64,000 nucleotides of DNA. It comes from Fibrobacter sp. UWB2. Lineage in GTDB: Bacteria > Fibrobacterota > Fibrobacteria > Fibrobacterales > Fibrobacteraceae. The position numbers were made by a program, and so were the translations under genes. Each line of letters starts with the position of its first letter. The stretch's first letter is position 1. The stretch lies in assembly GCF_002210425.1 (NCBI RefSeq), contig NZ_MWQK01000002.1, positions 124,001 through 188,000 of the forward strand. The letters run 5' to 3'. The notes under the pieces were generated by a model. It was not told where the DNA came from. It did not search any database and worked only from the letters and a program-made list of their open reading frames with translations. Positions 24,959-34,945 of this stretch are shown here, one piece after another.

Positions 24959-25797
24959 CGTCAGAAGAAACAACAATGTTCGGTCGACGGATCGGATACA
25001 ACGAACGCAAGCGCAAGCGTAAGCGTGCCCGTATGAGACGGATGCGCATTGCCAATGCTGTTCGTTGGTTCAAGCGCAAGGGCTGGGTCTTGACTCTGCT
25101 CCTTGTCATTGCTGCCGTCGCACTGTGGCAAAGTCGTTTCTATCTGCACCAGATCAACCCGCTTGAACTTAGGCATTTGCAGTACATCGAAATCGAAGGC
25201 AATCGCATGCTTTCTTGGGAAGATGTCGTGCAGAGCGCTCAGGTGGAAACGGGTATGCTCATGTCGGAACTGGATGCCGACTCTGTGAAGAAATCCCTCT
25301 TGCAGATTCCGCTGATCCACTCCGCCGAAGTCGAGAGCAAGTTCCCGTCTTCGCTCTACATCAAGCTTCAGGAAGCGTCCCCGATTTTGTCCGTACTCGA
25401 AGATGGCAAGGGTACGGTCTACTCCGAAAGAGGCCTTTCGCTCCCGATGTCGATGATGACTGCGCTCCGCTTGCCGATTCTTGAAAGTGAATCGGTGGGG
25501 AAGGTAAAACAGGTGGCACAGTTCCTGTTTGCAATGCGTAAGGAAGACAAGCCCCTTTATGACCGCGTGTCGCAAGTGGGCTGGTCCGAGAAGGACAGGG
25601 CATTCGAAGTGTTCTTCAAGGATGCCGGATTCCGCGTGATGTTTCCGGAATCGAATTGGGATAAGGATTTGTTTACTTTGTACGATGCTGTCGGAAAGGG
25701 CTTTAGAAAAGATCTCCTTTGCGCTGGCGAGGTCGATATGAGATTTCATGGATTTGCGTATTTAAAAAACTTTGATAAGAGGTGTATCAATGGATGA
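24955..25797 (+). CDS. ftsQ: Cell division protein FtsQ (DivIB)
   Basis: 280 residues. A highly basic N-terminal tail (NERKRKRKRARMRRMR), one membrane segment (about 47-61), a POTRA-type region (IEIEGNRMLSWEDVVQ ... IPLIHSAEVESKFPSSLYIKLQEASP), then the FtsQ beta domain. The start is taken at TTG 24955, which overlaps the murC stop as TTGA and has GGAGA upstream; ATG 24976 is the alternative. It overlaps ftsA by eight bases. Confidence 0.88.
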   Translation: MTSEETTMFGRRIGYNERKRKRKRARMRRMRIANAVRWFKRKGWVLTLLLVIAAVALWQSRFYLHQINPLELRHLQYIEIEGNRMLSWEDVVQSAQVETGMLMSELDADSVKKSLLQIPLIHSAEVESKFPSSLYIKLQEASPILSVLEDGKGTVYSERGLSLPMSMMTALRLPILESESVGKVKQVAQFLFAMRKEDKPLYDRVSQVGWSEKDRAFEVFFKDAGFRVMFPESNWDKDLFTLYDAVGKGFRKDLLCAGEVDMRFHGFAYLKNFDKRCING

Positions 25798-27031
25798 CAA
25801 TAAGCAATTAGTCAAAAAAGAGGACTACATTTTCGGGCTCGATATCGGTGCCTCGAAAGTGAACTTGTTCGTTGGCATCTCGGAAGGCGAAACCGTCCGA
25901 GTCGTGGAATGCGGTGACTTTCCGCTGGAATCGTCTGACGAATACGATTCTGTCGTCGAAACTTTGCAGAAGTCTGTCCATATGCTTGAATCATCGGCAG
26001 GTGTCGATGTGCGCGATGTCTACGTAGGCATTGCAGGGAAGCATGTGTCTTCCTTCAGCTATAAGGGTCTCGTTACGCTTCCGACAAACGAAGTCCGCGA
26101 TGAAGATATCATCAATGTCCAGCGTCAGGCAAGTACGCTGCCGGACAAGGCTGGCGAAATCATCCATATTTTCCCGGGTGAATATACGCTTGATGACAGA
26201 ACGGGCATCCGCAATCCTAAAGGCTATTCTGGCCGTCGCCTCGGAGTTGAAGTTCAGGTGGTTACCTCACGCCCGAACGCTCTCCAGGATATCGCAAAAT
26301 GCGTGAACCGCGCTGGCCTCAACTTGGCGGGCTTTGTTCTCGAACCGCTCGCTGCCGCATCTGCCGTGCTGTCCGATGATGAACGCGAACTCGGCGTCGC
26401 ATTGATTGACATTGGCGCAGGTTCTGCGGACGTGGCTGTATTTGTCAAGGATTCCGTGCGCTATACGGCGTCGCTCGACATTGCAGGCAATGTTATTACA
26501 AGTGACATCAGCAAGTGCCTCAAGGTTCCGGTTTCTCTGACGAAGGCCGAAGAAATCAAGAAAAAGTATGGCACCTGCTCGCTCAACAATTTGATTGAAG
26601 ATGAAACATTCCCGGTCCCAGGTGTGGGTGACCGCGGAGAAGTTCTTTGTTCTCGTAAGCTTTTGGCACAAATTATTACTGCTCGCGTTGCAGAAATCTT
26701 CAAGCTCTTGGCCAAGGATTTGGAAAAGCACCACCTCGACACCGTCATTGATGGCGGCATTGTCCTCACGGGTGGCTGCTGCAACCTTGCCGGCATCGAA
26801 GATATTGCAGCTAAAGTATTCAAGAAGCCTGTCCATATCGGTAAGCCGAGAGGCACGAGCGGCATTCAGGAAGCTTTCCAGAATCCGTCTTATGCAACAG
26901 GCATTGGCCTCTTGTACTACGCGAACAAGAAACATCGCGAAAGAAAACAGCGTGACACGGATACCCAGTTGCTTGTCACTGTGAAGAAGGGCGTCCAGCG
27001 CATTCGCGACTTCATCAAGACTTACTTTTAA
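25790..27031 (+). CDS. ftsA: Cell division protein FtsA
   Basis: 413 residues, actin-like ATPase that anchors FtsZ to the membrane. FGLDIGASKVNLFVG (phosphate 1), GVALIDIGAGSADVAVF (phosphate 2) and GGIVLTGGCCNLAGIEDIA fit the family. The C terminus KKGVQRIRDFIKTYF is a likely membrane-binding amphipathic helix. ATG 25790 with AGAGG upstream; the frame opens six codons earlier. Confidence 0.95.
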   Translation: MDDNKQLVKKEDYIFGLDIGASKVNLFVGISEGETVRVVECGDFPLESSDEYDSVVETLQKSVHMLESSAGVDVRDVYVGIAGKHVSSFSYKGLVTLPTNEVRDEDIINVQRQASTLPDKAGEIIHIFPGEYTLDDRTGIRNPKGYSGRRLGVEVQVVTSRPNALQDIAKCVNRAGLNLAGFVLEPLAAASAVLSDDERELGVALIDIGAGSADVAVFVKDSVRYTASLDIAGNVITSDISKCLKVPVSLTKAEEIKKKYGTCSLNNLIEDETFPVPGVGDRGEVLCSRKLLAQIITARVAEIFKLLAKDLEKHHLDTVIDGGIVLTGGCCNLAGIEDIAAKVFKKPVHIGKPRGTSGIQEAFQNPSYATGIGLLYYANKKHRERKQRDTDTQLLVTVKKGVQRIRDFIKTYF

Positions 27032-27063
27032 CCGTTAAACCACTCAAATCAGGGAGATAAACT

Positions 27064-28731
27064 ATGAGTGACTTTGCAAATATCAATTTCGAGGCTATGT
27101 CTCGTATCACGGGTGATGACACTCCAACCAGAAATGCCAAGGTGAAGGTCTTTGGCGTCGGCGGTGCCGGCGGCAATACTGTGAACCGCATGAAGCAGAT
27201 GAATATTGAAGGTGTAGAATACTACGCCATCAATACTGACGCTATGGCTCTGGACCAGAGTCTCGCCGACCACAAGATCCTTATCGGTGAAAAGAGCACG
27301 AGAAATCTCGGTGCTGGCATGGATCCGGAAATGGGTCGCAAGGCTGTCGAAGAAAACATCGACGACTTGAAGAAGGCCATGATGGGTGCGGACCTTGTGT
27401 TCGTTACCGCAGGTATGGGCGGTGGTACCGGTACGGGTGCAGCTCCGATTGTTGCTACTGTTGCACGTGAACTCGGAATCCTTACGGTCGCCGTTGTCAC
27501 AAAGCCGTTCCGCTTTGAAGGTAACGTCCGTAATTCCTTGGCTCAGAATGGCGTCCGCGCTCTCCGCGAAGCCGCCGATACGATCATCGTTATCGAAAAC
27601 AAGAAGCTCTTGAACCTCATCCAGAACACGAACAAGAGTGCTACTGTTGACGAAGCCTTCAAGATGGCTGACGAAATCCTCGGTAACGCAGTGCAGAGCA
27701 TCTGCAGCATCATGTTCCGTCACGGCCTCGTGCACGTTGACTTTGCTGATATCCGCAAGGTTATGCTCAAGGGTGGTTCCGCTCTTATGGGTACGGGTAC
27801 TGCAGAAGGCGAAGGCCGCGGTGTTGCCGCTGCCGATGCAGCCCTCTCTTCTCCGCTTCTCGAAGATATCGACATCCAGGGTGCTTCTGGCGTGCTCATC
27901 AACGTTTCTCACGGCGAAAACTACTCCTTGCTCGAACACAACGAAGCAATGGAACACATTTACGACGCTGTGGGCGAAGAAGGCAACCCGAACATCATCG
28001 TCGGTGATATCACTCTTCCGGAACTTGGCGACAAGGTTTGCATCACCATCATCGCAACGGGTTGCGGTGGCTCTAACAATGCCGCTGCCGTGAACTACGC
28101 TGGTATCGGTACCGCTGCTTACCAGATGAACCAGGCCCAGGCTCAGTATCAGGCCCCGGCTGCTCCGGTGCAGGCTGCTACTCCGCGCCCGACCACGAAC
28201 TTCCTCGCTCTTGCTGGCCGTAACACGGCTGCCATGCCGACTGCCGCAATGCCGACCGCCTCTATGCCTGCAACTCCGACGGTTGCTACTCCGGCTGTCA
28301 CGCAGCGCGTTGTCCCGGCTACCGCTCCGGCAGCTCCGTCTTACACGGCTCCGCAGAACTCCTACACGAACACGGTTCGCCAGGCTGCTCCGGTGAATGC
28401 GGCTGCTGCAATGTTCGCTCCGGCTTCTTCTTTCGCTTCCCCGAGCTTCGATGCCAAGGCAAGCTACACTGAAGAAACTGTTGCTACGACAAAGAGCATT
28501 CGTGAAACGGAAGAAATGCCGGGTGCTGCTGAAGCAGATCCGCTTTCTAACGGCAACTATGCAAGCTCTTACAAGCAGGAATCTCACCCGGCTCAGACCG
28601 AACAGGTGAACACTGTTGATTATGCTACTCCGGCTTACATGCGTAGCCAGAAGGGTTCTGAAGACGCTCTCAAGGAAAGCAATGTCGATTACGACTTGCC
28701 GGCCTTCATGCGTATGAATGACTTGTTCTAA
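27064..28731 (+). CDS. ftsZ: Cell division protein FtsZ with long linker and doubled C-terminal motif
   Basis: 555 residues against the usual 350-450. The tubulin-like GTPase core has FGVGGAGGNTVNRM, the GGGTGTG loop near residues 119-125 and the T7-loop region VDFADIRKVM. A linker of about 180 residues rich in Ala, Pro, Thr and Gln follows the core. The end carries two copies of the FtsA/partner-binding C-terminal peptide: DYATPAYMR (519-527) and DYDLPAFMR (542-550). AGGGAG precedes the start. Last gene of the dcw operon. Confidence 0.97.
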   Translation: MSDFANINFEAMSRITGDDTPTRNAKVKVFGVGGAGGNTVNRMKQMNIEGVEYYAINTDAMALDQSLADHKILIGEKSTRNLGAGMDPEMGRKAVEENIDDLKKAMMGADLVFVTAGMGGGTGTGAAPIVATVARELGILTVAVVTKPFRFEGNVRNSLAQNGVRALREAADTIIVIENKKLLNLIQNTNKSATVDEAFKMADEILGNAVQSICSIMFRHGLVHVDFADIRKVMLKGGSALMGTGTAEGEGRGVAAADAALSSPLLEDIDIQGASGVLINVSHGENYSLLEHNEAMEHIYDAVGEEGNPNIIVGDITLPELGDKVCITIIATGCGGSNNAAAVNYAGIGTAAYQMNQAQAQYQAPAAPVQAATPRPTTNFLALAGRNTAAMPTAAMPTASMPATPTVATPAVTQRVVPATAPAAPSYTAPQNSYTNTVRQAAPVNAAAAMFAPASSFASPSFDAKASYTEETVATTKSIRETEEMPGAAEADPLSNGNYASSYKQESHPAQTEQVNTVDYATPAYMRSQKGSEDALKESNVDYDLPAFMRMNDLF

Positions 28732-29018
28732 TCGTGAATAACGATTAGCCCTACATTGCAGTAACGAAATTCGACCAGGTGCGTTCGAAGTTTTCGAACA
28801 CGCCCTCGAGAAAGAACACACACACACGGGTGCGTGAGTGCGCACCCACCACAACACAAGGGATCACCCGGGTCTCCCTGCCTGGGTGGTCCTTATCGTG
28901 TCCGTTCGGCTCTTGTGCAATACAAGACTCCGACTTCGCCTCACTCTCGCCAACACGGCACGCTTACGCCGTGCCGCTTATGGCTCACGGCGTGTCCGCT
29001 TTGCTTCAAGTCTAATTT
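28732..29018. repeat. Gene-free block of short hairpins after ftsZ
   Basis: No convincing ORF. Contains CTAATCG/CGATTAG at the ftsZ end; GCGTTCGAA facing TTCGAACaCGC; an (AC)n run; GGGTGCG/CGCACCC; GGATCACCC/GGGTGGTCC; CTTGT/ACAAG; and GGCACGC with GCCGTGCC. The stretch CGGCTC...CTCACTCTCGCC resembles the flanks of the variable-core repeats. No clear T-rich terminator. Confidence 0.5.
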
Positions 29019-29046
29019 GTCATGCCCGCCTTGAGCGGGCATCTCC
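29019..29046 (+). repeat. REP-like palindrome
   Basis: GTCATGCCCGCC, loop, GAGCGGGCATCTCC, identical in plan to those at 2586 and 37634. Confidence 0.8.
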
Positions 29047-29078
29047 ATGATCAAAAGACATTTTAATACATTTAAGTT

Positions 29079-30611
29079 ATGTTATCTCGTGTTTTATTGT
29101 TTGCTTGTTTGATGGCGGTGGCATCGTTTGCGTCCGCTGAAAAGGTGGGCTATTTCCAGATTGGGACTGATTTCAATTTCGGCTTTAATGGCGGTCCGAC
29201 CGACCCGATGTTTGCTGTGGATACTGCCGAGTATTATGGCGGCAACTGGCGCGGCCTTAGAATCCCGCTAGAGACGGCTCGCAATTACGAGGAACGTATC
29301 AACCCCTTCTTTACGCTTAGCTTCCGTGCAGGCTACAAGGATTTCCACTTCTTGATGGAAGCGCCTTTGCGCAAGGATTTGGAAGCCTGGTACAATAGTG
29401 AACTCAAGACAAATCTTACTTATAAGCCGAGCGAGCTCGACATCAATGTGCCGATTAATGCCTACGCCAAGTGGGATAATTCCGTTGGCTTTGTGCAGTT
29501 CGGCCGTTTTAATCCCGAAGACTTGAAGATTTCCAAGAACGATATCTTCTTGGGCGGTTTGCCGTACCATGATGGAATTCACTGGAAGTTGAATATCGGT
29601 ATTTTCCGCTATGACTTTTTGCTGAGTTCGTTGAACGCTTGGCTTTTTGACGATGTGATTGATAACGAGACGGGGTGCCCGCCAAAAGGTAGCGAGGCTT
29701 ATTCCCAGAAATGTACGGAACGTGGGAAGCAGGTGAGCAACCAACGCAATCGCACTTATACCGAGAACGTGAAAAATATGGTGTTCCACAGGCTCGGCGT
29801 CGATACGAAAAAATTCTGGATTTACCTTGTTGAACAGAGTGTCATTGGCGGAAAGTCCTTGGAATTCCGCTCATTCAATCCGTTTATGTACTGGCACGAT
29901 AACTATGCCACGGGGTACACCTCTGCGGCAACGTCTGTGGAATTTGGTTACAAGACTTCGAACGGTGCAAAGTTCTACAGCCAAATTAATATGGAAGATA
30001 TTGCAAGCCCGGTCGGCGAAGATAAAAAGATGGGCACGAACCGCTCTATCATTAATTACATGGTCGGCTACTATCACGAACTTGAAACCCGCAATTACGG
30101 AAAATTCTCCTGGCGCTTGGATGTTGTAAAAACGGACCCGGCAGCAAATAACAGCAGGCTCCCGCTTTTGAAATACACGGGTCGTCGCAATTACCGCAGC
30201 AATTATCGTGAACAGGGCGATAGCGACTACGCCGATGCTTACTTTGTCGATTATCCCATTGGATACCGCAGGGGTGGCGATGCGCTTGACTTGTGGTTTG
30301 ACATGAACTGGAAATGGAGCGTGCATTCTGCAACGCTTACGCTTGCTTGGCTCCGCCAGGGCGATAAGGAACTTTATACGGACTACGATGTTGCTTTGAA
30401 GTCCGAAGATGCTCTTTCGGGCGTTGTTGAAAAACAGTTCCTCGTTGACGTTCTTTACGAAAGAAAAGTGCGCGACTGGTTCCAGTTTTATGCGGGCGGA
30501 GGCTTTCGCGTTTACCGCAACCTTTCGCATGATAAGCACGAAGATGGTTCCGATGCGTGGATCCGCTCGGGCGTGAAATTCAACTTCAACCCGGTGAATT
30601 TGAAGTTCTAG
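29079..30611 (+). CDS. Outer-membrane beta-barrel protein, function unknown
   Basis: 510 residues with a signal peptide (cleavage after FASA). The rest shows alternating aromatic/polar strands without membrane helices (for example FTLSFRAGYKDFHFLMEAPL, WKWSVHSATLTLAWLRQG) and ends in Phe, as outer-membrane barrels do. It somewhat recalls capsule-assembly Wzi-type barrels, but I cannot confirm that. It precedes the MoxR operon by 20 bp and may be co-transcribed. Confidence 0.65.
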   Translation: MLSRVLLFACLMAVASFASAEKVGYFQIGTDFNFGFNGGPTDPMFAVDTAEYYGGNWRGLRIPLETARNYEERINPFFTLSFRAGYKDFHFLMEAPLRKDLEAWYNSELKTNLTYKPSELDINVPINAYAKWDNSVGFVQFGRFNPEDLKISKNDIFLGGLPYHDGIHWKLNIGIFRYDFLLSSLNAWLFDDVIDNETGCPPKGSEAYSQKCTERGKQVSNQRNRTYTENVKNMVFHRLGVDTKKFWIYLVEQSVIGGKSLEFRSFNPFMYWHDNYATGYTSAATSVEFGYKTSNGAKFYSQINMEDIASPVGEDKKMGTNRSIINYMVGYYHELETRNYGKFSWRLDVVKTDPAANNSRLPLLKYTGRRNYRSNYREQGDSDYADAYFVDYPIGYRRGGDALDLWFDMNWKWSVHSATLTLAWLRQGDKELYTDYDVALKSEDALSGVVEKQFLVDVLYERKVRDWFQFYAGGGFRVYRNLSHDKHEDGSDAWIRSGVKFNFNPVNLKF

Positions 30612-30630
30612 GCGGAAAAAATATCAATTC

Positions 30631-31569
30631 ATGATTGTATCTATATATATTATAGGTATGGTCAAAAAGCTTATTGAATCTTTGAATAGTGTCCTGCTTG
30701 GAAAGCAGGAACAAGTGGAAATGCTTGTGATGGCGCTCCTCGCTGATGGTCATGTGCTGATTGAGGATGTGCCGGGGACGGGCAAGACGACGATTGCAAA
30801 GGCGCTTGCCGCCGCAATTGGGGCAGACTTTGCGCGTATCCAGTTTACGCCGGATTTGCTCCCCGCCGATGTGACGGGTGGTGCCGTGTTCAAGGCGAAT
30901 ACGGGTGAGTTTGAAATTCGCAAGGGACCTGTCTTTACGCAGGTGCTCCTAGCTGACGAAATCAACCGAGCATCTCCGCGAACGCAGAGCTCGCTTTTGG
31001 AAGCGATGGAAGAGCGCCAGGTCTCGCTGGAAGGTGAACGCCATGCGCTCCCGAAATTGTTCATGGTGCTTGCGACCGAGAATCCTGTGGAATTCCATGG
31101 CGTGTTCCCGCTCCCGGAAGCGCAAATGGACCGATTCTTGGTGCGTCTTTCACTTGGTTATCCGACGGCGGAAACAGAACTTGGCATTTTGCGTGCGCAT
31201 CGCGATGGGAGGCCGCTTGATACGCTTAAGGCGGTAACGACTCCCGATGAAATTATTGCGGTGCGAAACGACGTCCGCAAGATTCACATTGACGAGTCGC
31301 TTGAAATGTACGTGGTTTCGCTGGTGCAGGCAACGCGTACGAATCCGGCGGTGCGCTTGGCGGCAAGCCCGCGTGCAGGTATCAACCTCATCAAGATGGC
31401 GCAAGCTTGTGCGTATGTGGCGGGCCGCGATTTCGTGAATCCCGATGACATCCAGCACGTGTTCTTCCCGGTGATGGAACATCGTGTGTTTGCAAAAGAT
31501 TCGAACACGCCCGGCGCCTCCAGACAAATTCTCGAAGGCATCTTGAAACAGGTGCGAGTGCCGAAGTAA
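30631..31569 (+). CDS. MoxR-family AAA+ ATPase
   Basis: 312 residues (303 if the start is ATG 30658). Walker A EDVPGTGKTTIAKAL, Walker B LLADEINRASPRTQSSLLEAMEE, and the MoxR sensor region LATENPVEFHGVFPLPEAQMDRF. MoxR ATPases act as chaperones, usually with a DUF58 partner, as here. The stop overlaps the next start. Confidence 0.92.
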   Translation: MIVSIYIIGMVKKLIESLNSVLLGKQEQVEMLVMALLADGHVLIEDVPGTGKTTIAKALAAAIGADFARIQFTPDLLPADVTGGAVFKANTGEFEIRKGPVFTQVLLADEINRASPRTQSSLLEAMEERQVSLEGERHALPKLFMVLATENPVEFHGVFPLPEAQMDRFLVRLSLGYPTAETELGILRAHRDGRPLDTLKAVTTPDEIIAVRNDVRKIHIDESLEMYVVSLVQATRTNPAVRLAASPRAGINLIKMAQACAYVAGRDFVNPDDIQHVFFPVMEHRVFAKDSNTPGASRQILEGILKQVRVPK

Positions 31570-32882
31570 TGTCTCTCTTCCATTTCTTTATAAACGCTAT
31601 TCCAAGAAGTCCCAAGCGCAAGGGACTCTTGATGCGTTTGTACTACGTTTGGCAAGAAGGCTTTACGCAGGTGGGGCATGCAGCGGCAGCGCTGATGTTG
31701 TTCTCAATGTTTGCGGGGGCGGTGCCTGGATTCTGGGCGGCGTGGGTGTTTTGCGGTTTGGATTTCATGTATTTCCTTGCTCTTGTACCATGCCTTTTTA
31801 TGACCGCTCGCAAGAGCAAGTTCAAGGCGGGTGACATTTCTGTCCGGAATGTTTATGAGGGCGAAACGTCGACCATTGACTTGCACGTTACTGCCGAAGA
31901 CAAGCTAAATGCGGTGTCGCTTGGATGCTTCCGTATGGATCCATCGCTCAAATGCGAAGAGTCTACGCTTGTGGCGATTGCTGCTGGCGAGATGGCAAAA
32001 CTCACTTGCAAAATCCAGACGAAAAAACGCGGCACATTCGAAATCCCCAAAGTTTCTGTAATCATCCCGGAAATTAATGGCGCTTTACGTTATGCGGCAA
32101 ATGCAGGGAAAGCGGAATTGCTCGTGTTCCCGCGTCCGGTGCGCGTGGGTTCATTCCCGTTTTTGACATCGGGCGCAAGCGGTGCTGTGTTTGCGCCACT
32201 ATTGATGCCGAGTCTTACGCGCGGGATGGATTTTGTGGGTGTGCGTGAATACCGCGAGGGCGATTCCTTGCGCGATTTGCATCACAAGGCTTTTGCACGT
32301 TACGGCAAACCATTCACGAAAGAATTTGAGACGGAACGTGGCGCGGGTGCTATTCTCGTGCTGGATGTGACGGCACGTAGCTTGCGCGAAAGATCATCTG
32401 TTGAAATGCTGATTCGCTTGGCGGCTGGCGTTGGCTTGTGGCTTTTGGAACGCAAGGCACTTGGGCGATTCTTCATTGGCGATGATGAAATTGCGCTTGT
32501 GCAGGGGGATAGCGGCGTGAGCTTCTTGGAAGCGCTTGCGCGAATCCCGGCAGCGTCTTGGCTAGAGGCGCGCATTTCGAAAGGTCCGCACAATTCTCGG
32601 AATGTGGCTAGTGCGCAGAAACTTTGGTCGCCTGCGGCACGCCCGCTTGGCCCTGTGCTCCGTATGGGGCTTTTTGCGACTGAAGACCCGCTTGTGCATA
32701 AGCAAGTGATTTTGGATGCGCATTTAAAAGCGAGTGACGAATCGAAGACCGCAATTTCCGACGATGTTTTGTCGGTGAACGCGGCGCGTCTCGAATACGT
32801 TTTTAACGAACGTTTGCATCGTGAACGAACGATTTCCGAGCGTCCACTTGGAAATTCTCGTGAAGCGGAGGTTAGTCTATGA
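31569..32882 (+). CDS. DUF58 membrane protein
   Basis: 437 residues. Two N-terminal membrane segments, a beta-rich domain, and the DUF58 motif VGVREYREGDSLRDLHHKAFARYGKP split over residues 220-245. After it comes a von Willebrand-like fold beginning ILVLDVTARS. The standard partner of MoxR ATPases and transglutaminases. Overlaps the next gene by four bases. Confidence 0.88.
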   Translation: MSLFHFFINAIPRSPKRKGLLMRLYYVWQEGFTQVGHAAAALMLFSMFAGAVPGFWAAWVFCGLDFMYFLALVPCLFMTARKSKFKAGDISVRNVYEGETSTIDLHVTAEDKLNAVSLGCFRMDPSLKCEESTLVAIAAGEMAKLTCKIQTKKRGTFEIPKVSVIIPEINGALRYAANAGKAELLVFPRPVRVGSFPFLTSGASGAVFAPLLMPSLTRGMDFVGVREYREGDSLRDLHHKAFARYGKPFTKEFETERGAGAILVLDVTARSLRERSSVEMLIRLAAGVGLWLLERKALGRFFIGDDEIALVQGDSGVSFLEALARIPAASWLEARISKGPHNSRNVASAQKLWSPAARPLGPVLRMGLFATEDPLVHKQVILDAHLKASDESKTAISDDVLSVNAARLEYVFNERLHRERTISERPLGNSREAEVSL

Positions 32883-34945
32883 TGAACTTCCGTGAAATTT
32901 GCAAGACGTTTTTCTTCTGCATCGTTTCTATTAATTTGGGCGTTTCAAGCGGTCTTGAAATTCTTGGATTTGTTTTTGCGGCCCTGTTTGTTGCGATTCA
33001 CGTTAAGCAATATTTGCTTTCGAAGTCCGCGATGGGCCAAAGAAAAATCCCGCGTTACAGAAAAGTTTTCGCATACGGTGCGATTGTTCCTTGTGCGTTG
33101 TGGTGGGTGCTCACGCCGAGCGTTGAAATGGGCGTCTCGCCGTACTTGGTCTTTATTCCGGCTTGGTACTTACTTTATTTGGCGTGGCTTCAAAAACGGA
33201 GTCTCGGAAATGGCGGTTACGAAGTCTTTGTTGTGTTCAATGGCGTTGCCGCACTTTTCATGGGGCTGTTCCAAGCGCCTCGCGCAAGCGTCATCAGTGC
33301 CGTTGTGGCGCTATTGCTTGCTGTATATGCGTTTGGCCGTCCGCACGTTGCTCTTTACAAGCGGCTGCTTTTCGTTTTACTTTATGCGAGTCTGTGCGGC
33401 TCGTCGTATCTCGGATTTAAATATTGGAAGAGCAATCGCTATTACAGTGGCCGTTGGGCCGAAGAGTATTACGTGAAAAATCGCGTGATGGGATTTGATC
33501 CCGTGGCTGCTTTGGGCTCCTTCTCCAGTAATTACAATTCCAAGTATAATAGCGAAATTGTCCTCCGTGTTTGGGATACGCTTGCACCCACGTATCTGCG
33601 TGCTGCCGCCTATGAAAAGTATGTGGCTGGCATTTGGAAACTCCCTACGAAGGCCGAAAAGAAACTTTATCCAGCGCGTTATCGCGTAGATTATGCCGTT
33701 TTTGAATCCGAAGATTCCGCGGCGGCAGCGCCAAACGTCAAAGATGTTTGGGTGCAAGCGACACTGAACAATTTCGGCTTTATGTTTGCGCCTGCGAATG
33801 TTGTGGGCGTGGCGAGCAAAAATGCGGACTCCCTGGATTACTATTCGACGAACATTTTTGCGGGAGCGAACGGAACTCGTAGCGATTGGTATTATTACGT
33901 GCCTGATTCTGCGGAGACTCTTGCGATTGCGGCGCATTCATCGGCGGACACGTCATCGGCGGCATTTTCGATGGCATCTGATAGCTCTTTTTTGCAAATC
34001 CCGAGCAAAGAAAAATCGCTTCTAGATACAATTGCCACTGCGATGTCGCTCCCGTCCGTGCATCTCGATTCAGATTCGACGAATCTCGCAAACAGAACTC
34101 TTGACCCCTCGCAATTTGCGGTTCAAAATCTAAAGACTATAGAATCCTATTTTATCCGTAATTTCAAATATTCGTATATCGTTCCCGGTCGAACTCCAAA
34201 TTCTAAAACCGACCCCATTGCTCTTTTCTGGAAAACAAAGGAAGGTTACTGCGAGTACTACGCCACGCTTGCAACACTCATCTTGCGTCATCAGGGAATC
34301 CCAGCTCGCTATGTGACCGGCTTTGCTCACCCCGAGTACGTTCCTGGTCGCCCGTATGTAACTTTCCGTCGCCGTCATAGCCATGCCTGGGTCGAAGTCT
34401 ACATTGACCATAAATGGTACATTTTTGACCCGACTCCGCCTTTGACCGAAATGACTTTTGCAAAATCCTCTTGGCTTTCGATAAAGCTTGAAGGTGTGAA
34501 GGGCCGCTTCTCTTACGTGATGCATTTGCTCAAGGATGGTCAGTGGCGTCGTGTTGTCGATAGCTGGCAAACCGCTTCGGAGCGCATCGTTTCTAGCCCT
34601 GTGCTCTATATCGTACTTGCCGCTTTGCTCCTTGTTTTTGCGTTACTGAAGTTCCGTGGGCGCCGTCGCCAAATTGGCCAACAAAAGGTCTCAAAAAATG
34701 CCGCCCAATGGATTGCGCTCCTTGATGATGCGGAAAAACGACTTGCCCGCTTAGGCTTTGTTCGTGCTCTCGGCGAGACGGTATCCGCTTTTGCCAAACG
34801 AGTGGAACAGGCTTTAAATACTATGCGAACGACTGAGCAAACAACAAAAAAGGCGAGCCCCAAGGACTCGCACTTTGAACAAAATTTGTCTATCGCTTTA
34901 AAGCAGTTGCGTGAATACGAACGCAACCGCTGGAAGGCAAGTTAG
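32879..34945 (+). CDS. TgpA-type transmembrane transglutaminase-like protein
   Basis: 688 residues. Six or so N-terminal membrane segments, a periplasmic transglutaminase-core domain and a C-terminal membrane segment (about 575-592) with a cytoplasmic tail. The catalytic triad is visible: C458 in GYCEYYA, H502 in SHAWVEVY and D517 in FDPTPP. With MoxR and DUF58 this is the common three-gene cassette; the substrate is unknown. Its stop overlaps the stop of the convergent next gene by four bases. Confidence 0.88.
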   Translation: MMNFREICKTFFFCIVSINLGVSSGLEILGFVFAALFVAIHVKQYLLSKSAMGQRKIPRYRKVFAYGAIVPCALWWVLTPSVEMGVSPYLVFIPAWYLLYLAWLQKRSLGNGGYEVFVVFNGVAALFMGLFQAPRASVISAVVALLLAVYAFGRPHVALYKRLLFVLLYASLCGSSYLGFKYWKSNRYYSGRWAEEYYVKNRVMGFDPVAALGSFSSNYNSKYNSEIVLRVWDTLAPTYLRAAAYEKYVAGIWKLPTKAEKKLYPARYRVDYAVFESEDSAAAAPNVKDVWVQATLNNFGFMFAPANVVGVASKNADSLDYYSTNIFAGANGTRSDWYYYVPDSAETLAIAAHSSADTSSAAFSMASDSSFLQIPSKEKSLLDTIATAMSLPSVHLDSDSTNLANRTLDPSQFAVQNLKTIESYFIRNFKYSYIVPGRTPNSKTDPIALFWKTKEGYCEYYATLATLILRHQGIPARYVTGFAHPEYVPGRPYVTFRRRHSHAWVEVYIDHKWYIFDPTPPLTEMTFAKSSWLSIKLEGVKGRFSYVMHLLKDGQWRRVVDSWQTASERIVSSPVLYIVLAALLLVFALLKFRGRRRQIGQQKVSKNAAQWIALLDDAEKRLARLGFVRALGETVSAFAKRVEQALNTMRTTEQTTKKASPKDSHFEQNLSIALKQLREYERNRWKAS

